DNA of 27,444 nt from an uncultured Mollicutes bacterium (GTDB lineage Bacteria > Bacillota_I > Bacilli_A > RF39 > UBA660). A program made the position numbers and the translations under genes. A model generated the notes under the pieces. That model ran no database searches and was not told the origin of the DNA. It saw only the letters and a program-made list of their open reading frames with translations. Positions 22,870-27,444 of this stretch are shown here, one piece after another. Location of the stretch: the NCBI GenBank assembly GCA_900543055.1, contig UQQI01000019.1, positions 1 to 27,444 of the forward strand, in the 5' to 3' direction. How positions within the stretch are numbered: position 1 is the first letter of the stretch; each line of letters opens with the position of its first letter.

Positions 22870-24072
22870 ATGAAATCAGTATTAAGTGTTGATGTAGCTA
22901 AAGGAAAAAGTATGATAATGTTATCTACTGAATATGGAGAAGTATTGATTGAACCTAAAGAGATAAAACATAATTTTCGTGATTTTAATGAATTAAAAGA
23001 TAAAATTGAAAGTTTTAATTTAGAAGATTTAACTATTTTCATGGAATCAACAGGAATATATCATTTGCCAGTAGAAAGATATTTTAAAGAAAATAATTTT
23101 AATACATTAGTAATTAATAGTTTAACGACCAAAAATAATTATGATACATTAAGGAAAACAAAAACTGATACAAAAGATTGTATGAGATTAGCTAAATTAT
23201 TTTTCGTAAATGAAGTAGAATATCATGATTTGTCTAAAAAAGATTTATATGCTAATTTGAAAGCAATGACAAGACAATATTTTTATCTAACTCAATTAAA
23301 TGTGAGTTGTAAAAATAGATATAAAAGACTTATAAATATATGTTTTCCAGAATTTGAAGAAATATTTAAAGGCAGCAGAATATATGAAGAAACAGCATTA
23401 AACTTTATTAAAACCTTTCCTCATGCTTATATAGTAAAAGAAAAAAGAATAGATGCATTATACAATAATTTGTATAAAACTAATTCTAGACATGATTATT
23501 ATTATAAGAGGTTAGCAAACAAAATCAAAGATATAGCAGTTAATTCATATCCAGGTGTCGATAAAGATCATTCGGATGTAAAGAACTTATCTGATATGGC
23601 TGCTATTTTACAAGAGAATATTAAGACAATAAATGAATTAAAAGAAAAGATGATAAAAACTGCAAAAGAGTCACCTTACTTCGATATAATTAATTCTTTT
23701 TACGGGATAGGAGAAGTATTAACAACCGAATTATTAGGTGAATTAGGTGATATAACAAGATTTGATAATCATAGACAATTAATTGCTTTCTGTGGTTTAG
23801 ATCCAACAATAATTCAATCTGGGAAAAGTATAAACGTGCATGGAACTATTTCTAAACGTGGAAATAAATATGCAAGATGGATATTATTTAATATTAGTCA
23901 AATAGTAGTTAAGTTAGGGCATCAATGTCCTGGACACCCCGTATATGATTATTATTTAACAAAAAAAGCAGAAGGTAAACATTATTATGAAAATCTAACT
24001 GCTTGCTCTACAAAAATATTAAGAATGTTATATACAATGTGCAAAAATAATACAACATTCAAAATAAATTAA
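22870..24072 (+). mobile_element. IS110-family transposase
   Basis: 400-aa DEDD-type recombinase. The N-terminal RuvC-like domain (about 1-160) has the opening SVLSVDVAKGKS with its first Asp, FMESTGIYHLPVERYF with the Glu, and TKTDTKDCMRLAKLF with later Asp residues. A coiled-coil middle (about 230-260) leads to the C-terminal Transposase_20 domain: FYGIGEVLTTELLGELGD, AFCGLDPTIIQSGK and GTISKRGNKYARW, where the catalytic Ser sits. Length and both domains look intact, so it may be active. AAAGGAG precedes the ATG. IS110 elements lack long terminal inverted repeats, and I cannot fix the element ends; the right end should lie within the first tens of bases after the stop. Confidence 0.92.
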
Positions 24073-24104
24073 CAAATTAATTTTAACATATATATAATTA
24101 CATT

Positions 24105-24144
24105 ACACGAAAAAAATTAAAAAAACGCATATTTTCGTGTTTTT
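24105..24144 (+). terminator. Terminator downstream of the IS110 transposase
   Basis: ACACGAAAA (24105-24113) pairs with TTTTCGTGT (24132-24140), an 18-nt A-rich loop, then T. Confidence 0.6.
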
Positions 24145-24149
24145 AGTCG

Positions 24150-24158
24150 TGGTATAAT
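24150..24158 (+). promoter_or_regulatory. Extended -10 promoter of the conjugation-module genes
   Basis: TGGTATAAT, the same form as the rpiB and hpf promoters, about 100 bp before the next gene. A TTGACA at 24177 has no convincing -10 partner. Confidence 0.55.
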
Positions 24159-24209
24159 ATTAATATAAATTTAGTGTTGACAAAACTTAGATAGTCAATT
24201 TATCGAATA

Positions 24210-24235
24210 GATCAACAAAAAGTTGGTCTTTTTTT
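24210..24235 (+). terminator. Leader terminator/attenuator candidate
   Basis: GATCAAC (24210-24216) pairs with GTTGGTC (24222-24228, one G-U pair), followed by seven T. It lies between the promoter at 24150 and the gene at 24261, so it would cut the leader transcript at about 70 nt unless bypassed. Confidence 0.65.
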
Positions 24236-24260
24236 ATATTTTAAAAAAGGAGGAATAATA

Positions 24261-24599
24261 ATGGGATATAGATCTGATGTTAGAATTATGATTTCAAAAA
24301 AAGGTTATAATGAATTAAAAAAATATACAGATAATTATTTATTTGAAAAGAATTGGGGATATGGGAACTTATTAAACAATTTTGATATAAGAGCTGTTAA
24401 TAGTGATTCAGTATATTTAGGATGGAATGATATAAAATGGTATGATTATGAAGATTATGAAGATGTTAATGCAATTGTTTATGGATTAAAATATTTAGAA
24501 GAAAATGATTATTCATATAGATTTGCACGTTTAGGCGAAGATTATGATGACTATGAAGAAAAATATTATGATAGCGATTCTGAAAAAAAAATCATTTAG
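24261..24599 (+). CDS. Acidic hypothetical protein of the element, frameshifted near its end
   Basis: 112 aa as it stands. The start MGYRSDVRIMISK and the late YRFARLGEDYDDYEEK resemble small acidic proteins found in phages and ICEs of Firmicutes; function unknown. The frame ends just after a run of nine A (24583-24591). Adding one A would let it continue as HLEFPSVLRKFEDEYIMDLM to a TAA at 24677-24679, one base before the next start codon, giving about 139 aa. The original gene was therefore probably longer and lost one A, or the read is in error. AAGGAGG is a strong ribosome binding site. Confidence 0.65.
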   Translation: MGYRSDVRIMISKKGYNELKKYTDNYLFEKNWGYGNLLNNFDIRAVNSDSVYLGWNDIKWYDYEDYEDVNAIVYGLKYLEENDYSYRFARLGEDYDDYEEKYYDSDSEKKII

Positions 24600-24680
24600 A
24601 ATTTCCATCTGTTTTAAGAAAATTTGAAGATGAATATATAATGGATTTAATGAAAGTAAACGATAATTTGGAGAAATAAT

Positions 24681-25133
24681 ATGATGTATTCTGATGAATT
24701 AAATATTTATGAAAGAAATATTTCAGATTCCTATGGGGAATGTATAACAAATTATGATAGTGGATTTATATGTGATGTATTTTCGGACATTGCTGATTCA
24801 AATGTTGATATTTATTTTTCTGATTTATTTGATTGGGCTAAAAATAATACATGGTATATAGATGAAGTACAAAAAGAATATGGTGTATGTGGTGGAATAG
24901 TACAACAAATTAAAATAGCACAAGGTAATTATAATGAAGAAAAATTATATGAAGTACAAGATGACATTTTAAAATATTATGCATATAACTATTTAAGAAA
25001 TAATGAAATTGATTTAAGTGAGGAAAAACTATTAGATTTAGAAAATTACATTGAACATTTAAGTTGTAATGATAGATTAGATTCGATAAATGATTATTGT
25101 AGAGATTTAATAAAAGAAGAAATTAAAATGTAG
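24681..25133 (+). CDS. Acidic hypothetical protein of the element
   Basis: 150 aa, rich in Asp, Glu, Asn and Tyr, with no signal peptide or membrane segment. Blocks such as FSDLFDWAKNNTWYIDEVQ and YLRNNEIDLSEEKLLDLENY suggest a soluble helical protein. I recognise no family. It starts one base after the restored end of the previous gene (GGAGAAA upstream; a second ATG follows at once) and ends 9 bp before the coupling protein gene, so the three form one operon. Confidence 0.65.
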   Translation: MMYSDELNIYERNISDSYGECITNYDSGFICDVFSDIADSNVDIYFSDLFDWAKNNTWYIDEVQKEYGVCGGIVQQIKIAQGNYNEEKLYEVQDDILKYYAYNYLRNNEIDLSEEKLLDLENYIEHLSCNDRLDSINDYCRDLIKEEIKM

Positions 25134-25142
25134 GAGATTATT

Positions 25143-26045
25143 ATGCCAATAACTTATATAATTATATTAATAATAATAGCAATATTTCTATTATTTTTTT
25201 TGTATATAGAACCAATGTTAGCTAAAAATAGAATTAAAAATAATAATGAACATGGTAGTGCAAGATTTGCTAATTTTAAAGAAATAAAAAGAGATTTTAA
25301 AAAGGAATCAATATCAAATATTAATAAAGCAGGTTTTCCAATATGGTATAGTAAAGATTATAAAACAATATGGTTTGATAGAGAAACACCTCATTATGTT
25401 TATCTTGGTTCTACTGGCTCAGGAAAATCTGTAACTGCAGTTATACCAACTTGTTCTTTTATTGCAAATGCAAAAGAAGAAAGAAGTGTTTTTATAACGG
25501 ATCCAAAAGGTGAAATATTTAATAAAACAAGTAAAATGTTTAAAGATAAAGGTTATAAAATTATAACGATTGATTTTAGACATCCAGAATTATCTAATAA
25601 GTTTAATATATTACAACCGATAATAAATGAATATAAACAATATATAAAATATGATAATGATAAGACAAATTTAGAAAAGAAAATAGATGAATTAAATAAC
25701 TTAAATATTGAGTTAAAAAATAAAATCAATATACCTAGAACAAGAAAAACAAAAAAAGAATCATATAATAATGAAATTGAAAAAAATAATAATTTAATTG
25801 ATGAATATAAAAATAAAATGTTTAATTTAAATAATTTAGCCTTATCGCATTATGCTGAAACAAATAGATTAATTACTTCATTATCACAAATGATAACTCA
25901 GGAAAAAGTTCAACAAAAAGATCCATTTTGGAATAATTCTGCAAGACAATTATTAGAAGGATTAATCGGTTTCTTTTTAGAAGAATTTAAATTAGGAAAT
26001 ATAAAAGAAGAGCAAATTACAATGACTAGTATAAGAAAATTTTAA
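25143..26045 (+). CDS. VirD4/TraG-type coupling protein, N-terminal part (cut by in-frame TAA)
   Basis: First 300 codons of a type IV coupling protein, the ATPase that brings the relaxase-DNA complex to the conjugation channel. An N-terminal membrane helix (about 4-22) is followed by HGSARFANFKEI and the Walker A GSTGSGKS (89-96). ITDPKGEIFNKTS is the usual motif after it. A Lys/Asn-rich coiled-coil-like stretch covers about 175-235. The frame stops at TAA 26043-26045 right after TSIRKF; relatives typically continue, and the same frame resumes at once as NSSMGDEN. Alone this piece lacks the Walker B half. AGGAG precedes the ATG. Confidence 0.85.
   Translation: MPITYIIILIIIAIFLLFFLYIEPMLAKNRIKNNNEHGSARFANFKEIKRDFKKESISNINKAGFPIWYSKDYKTIWFDRETPHYVYLGSTGSGKSVTAVIPTCSFIANAKEERSVFITDPKGEIFNKTSKMFKDKGYKIITIDFRHPELSNKFNILQPIINEYKQYIKYDNDKTNLEKKIDELNNLNIELKNKINIPRTRKTKKESYNNEIEKNNNLIDEYKNKMFNLNNLALSHYAETNRLITSLSQMITQEKVQQKDPFWNNSARQLLEGLIGFFLEEFKLGNIKEEQITMTSIRKF
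26043..26045 (+). other. In-frame TAA interrupting the coupling protein gene
   Basis: The frames before and after are the same phase with no length change, so a single base substitution explains it. TTA (Leu) to TAA is the simplest, since Leu would fit the sequence IRKF-x-NSS. Confidence 0.8.
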
Positions 26046-26054
26046 AATAGTTCA

Positions 26055-27242
26055 ATGGGTGATGAAAATTCGAAAAAATTTAAAAGTTATATTGAAACTA
26101 AACCATATGGAACAAAATCTAAAGATAGTTTAACATCAATATTAAGTGCTTCAGAAAATACTTTAAAATCTATTACTGCAGTTTTTGGAGAGAAAATGGC
26201 ATTATTCGATGACATAAATGTTGCTAATGTTACAAGTGAAAGTAATTTTGAATTTGATTGCTTAGGAAAAGAAAAAACAGCATTATATGTAATAGTTCCT
26301 GATGAAGATAAAACTTATTTTACTTTAGTAACAATAATCGTAGGTTTGCTATACAAAGAATTAGTAAAACTTGCTAATTCAAGAAAAGAAAAAAGATTAA
26401 AAGTACAAATTGATTGGTTGTTGGATGAATTTGCAAACTGTCCACCACTTGCTGATATAGAAGCAATGGTATCAGTTGCTAGATCAAGAGGTATGAGATT
26501 TCAATTTTTTATTCAATCTTTTGCTCAATTAGATAATGTATATGGAAAAGATGTAGCACAAATTATTTTAGATAACTGTGGCTTGGTATATCTAAAAACA
26601 AATACTCAAGAAACAGCTGAAGCAATTTCAAAAAGATTAGGTAAAAAAACAATTGAATCAAGTAGCATAAGTCAATCTATTAGTTTAATGGACTATAATG
26701 GAAATAAATCTACTTCATTAATGGCAAGAGATTTGTTAACACCAGATGAAGTTAAACAACTTCATTATAAAACAATTATTTTTCCTATTACAGGATATCC
26801 TATATTTAGAGATACTGTAATGTATAATAAATTTAGTTGTTATAAAGATGGAGAAATTGAAAGGGAAAAACATAATCTAAAAGATTTAACCAATACTTAT
26901 TTTACTGTGGAAGATATTAAATATGAATATAAAACTAGTAGGGGAAGAATGAGAGATAGAAACAGACAAAATGATGAAAATGAAGAATTTTTTAAAGAAT
27001 TAGCTGAAATGCAAAAAATAAAATTTGAATCATTTATTAAAATACTAGATGAATTATTTTCTAAAAATGTTTATGAACTTGAATATAAAAGTATAAATAA
27101 TCAATTATATATTGAAATCAAATTTACTGATGTTCCTAATGGAAAATTAATGACATTAAAAGGAAAAATACCTAAAGATAAATATGTAGTATATTTAGAT
27201 TTACAAAATAAAAAATTAGAAGTTCATTCTAAAATGTTATAA
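26055..27242 (+). CDS. VirD4/TraG-type coupling protein, C-terminal part
   Basis: 395 codons in the same frame as the preceding piece. It carries KSITAVFGEKMALFDD, the Walker B region WLLDEFANCPPLADIE, SVARSRGMRFQFFIQSFAQL and ARDLLTPDEVKQL, the standard order for TraG/VirD4 proteins. Together the halves give about 698 residues around the stop. Independent translation from ATG 26055 is doubtful: I see no ribosome binding site before it. The C-terminal tail (from about 300) is charged and may contact the relaxase. It is followed by a terminator, so the unit starting at 24150 ends here. Confidence 0.85.
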   Translation: MGDENSKKFKSYIETKPYGTKSKDSLTSILSASENTLKSITAVFGEKMALFDDINVANVTSESNFEFDCLGKEKTALYVIVPDEDKTYFTLVTIIVGLLYKELVKLANSRKEKRLKVQIDWLLDEFANCPPLADIEAMVSVARSRGMRFQFFIQSFAQLDNVYGKDVAQIILDNCGLVYLKTNTQETAEAISKRLGKKTIESSSISQSISLMDYNGNKSTSLMARDLLTPDEVKQLHYKTIIFPITGYPIFRDTVMYNKFSCYKDGEIEREKHNLKDLTNTYFTVEDIKYEYKTSRGRMRDRNRQNDENEEFFKELAEMQKIKFESFIKILDELFSKNVYELEYKSINNQLYIEIKFTDVPNGKLMTLKGKIPKDKYVVYLDLQNKKLEVHSKML

Positions 27243-27243
27243 G

Positions 27244-27280
27244 AGGTTATCCACAAAATTTGGATAACCTTAATTTTTTT
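27244..27280 (+). terminator. Terminator of the coupling protein unit
   Basis: AGGTTATCC (27244-27252) pairs perfectly with GGATAACCT (27262-27270), followed by TAA and seven T. Confidence 0.8.
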
Positions 27281-27328
27281 ATGTAATAAATTTAGTATCA
27301 AATAAATAGAATTAAAAGGGAGGAAAAC

Positions 27329-27444
27329 ATGACTGGAATTAAAGAAAGTGAATTTATAACAAGAATTCAATTAGGAATAATTAAAGAACTATATAAAAAT
27401 AAAAAAATATCAGACGCAAAGTACAGTTATGTATTTAATAAATA
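27329..27444 (+). CDS. Hypothetical protein of the element, cut by the window edge
   Basis: A new frame opens with a strong ribosome binding site (AGGGAGGAAA) and ATG 27329. The visible 38 residues begin MTGIKESEFITRIQLG and continue with IIKELYKNKKISDAKYSY. The pattern of a short helix followed by LY-x-N-K-x-IS-D-x-x-Y recalls small SHOCT-like proteins frequent in Firmicute ICEs, but too little is visible to say. It lies after the coupling protein terminator and no clear promoter is seen. Confidence 0.55.
   Translation, partial: MTGIKESEFITRIQLGIIKELYKNKKISDAKYSYVFNK

Noticed and set aside
27247..27255. Perfect DnaA-box-like TTATCCACA
   Set aside because: It is a single copy within a terminator stem; no cluster, no dnaA or replication gene nearby, so not an origin.
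1..27444. tRNA, rRNA and classical riboswitch genes
   Set aside because: I saw no cloverleaf, rRNA segment or recognisable riboswitch core on either strand by eye; a covariance search would be needed to be sure.

Overview
The window reads as low-GC (roughly a quarter G+C by eye) Bacilli-type Firmicute DNA. Every gene I accept lies on the + strand and TGA is used as a stop. The left part (1 to about 15.3 kb) carries wall synthesis genes (murA, tagO, mbl), two sporulation-type genes (spoIIR and a spoIIQ-like gene) and informational genes. Their neighbours match, in compressed form, what I recall of the Bacillus subtilis rpoE-to-secA part of the chromosome. This points to a walled, possibly endospore-forming lineage, perhaps an uncultured gut Bacilli group. 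The species cannot be named from the sequence.

Region 1 (1-15276), chromosomal core: an unidentified upstream gene end, argS, rpoE, prfA-prmC, spoIIR, murA, a degenerate SGNH-hydrolase-like protein, rpmE, rpiB with a DUF1146 membrane protein, spoIIQ-like, mbl, tagO, a LytTR regulator with an atypical N-terminal half, a cold-shock protein, hpf and secA. Many intergenic gaps hold an intrinsic terminator followed within 10-30 bp by an extended -10 promoter (TG-n-TATAAT type), so most units are short.

Region 2 (about 15277-27444), integrative, probably conjugative element: directly after secA come five GTCCAC repeats, likely integrase arm sites, then a tyrosine integrase. Cargo follows: an HTH membrane protein, a PAP2 phosphatase, and a VOC protein with a PadR regulator behind a promoter whose -10 sits inside a perfect inverted repeat. 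Next are a ribosomal-protection tetracycline gene best matched to tet(44), a decayed gene end, and an aminoglycoside 6-adenylyltransferase best matched to ant(6)-Ib. An IS110-family element with a repeat-bearing leader (candidate bridge RNA) follows. Then come conjugation-module genes: two acidic hypothetical proteins, the first frameshifted, and a VirD4/TraG coupling protein split by a single in-frame TAA. The element runs past the right edge; no relaxase, VirB4 or right attachment site is seen.

The points most worth following are: (i) tet(44) lies 49 bp behind padR with no room for the usual tet leader, so it may be controlled by PadR through the 18476-18496 operator; (ii) the tet(44)/ant(6)-Ib pair sits on an apparent ICE in a Firmicute; (iii) the IS110 leader is a candidate bridge RNA; (iv) two conjugation-module genes each carry one disabling change, suggesting the element is losing mobility or that the assembly has errors.
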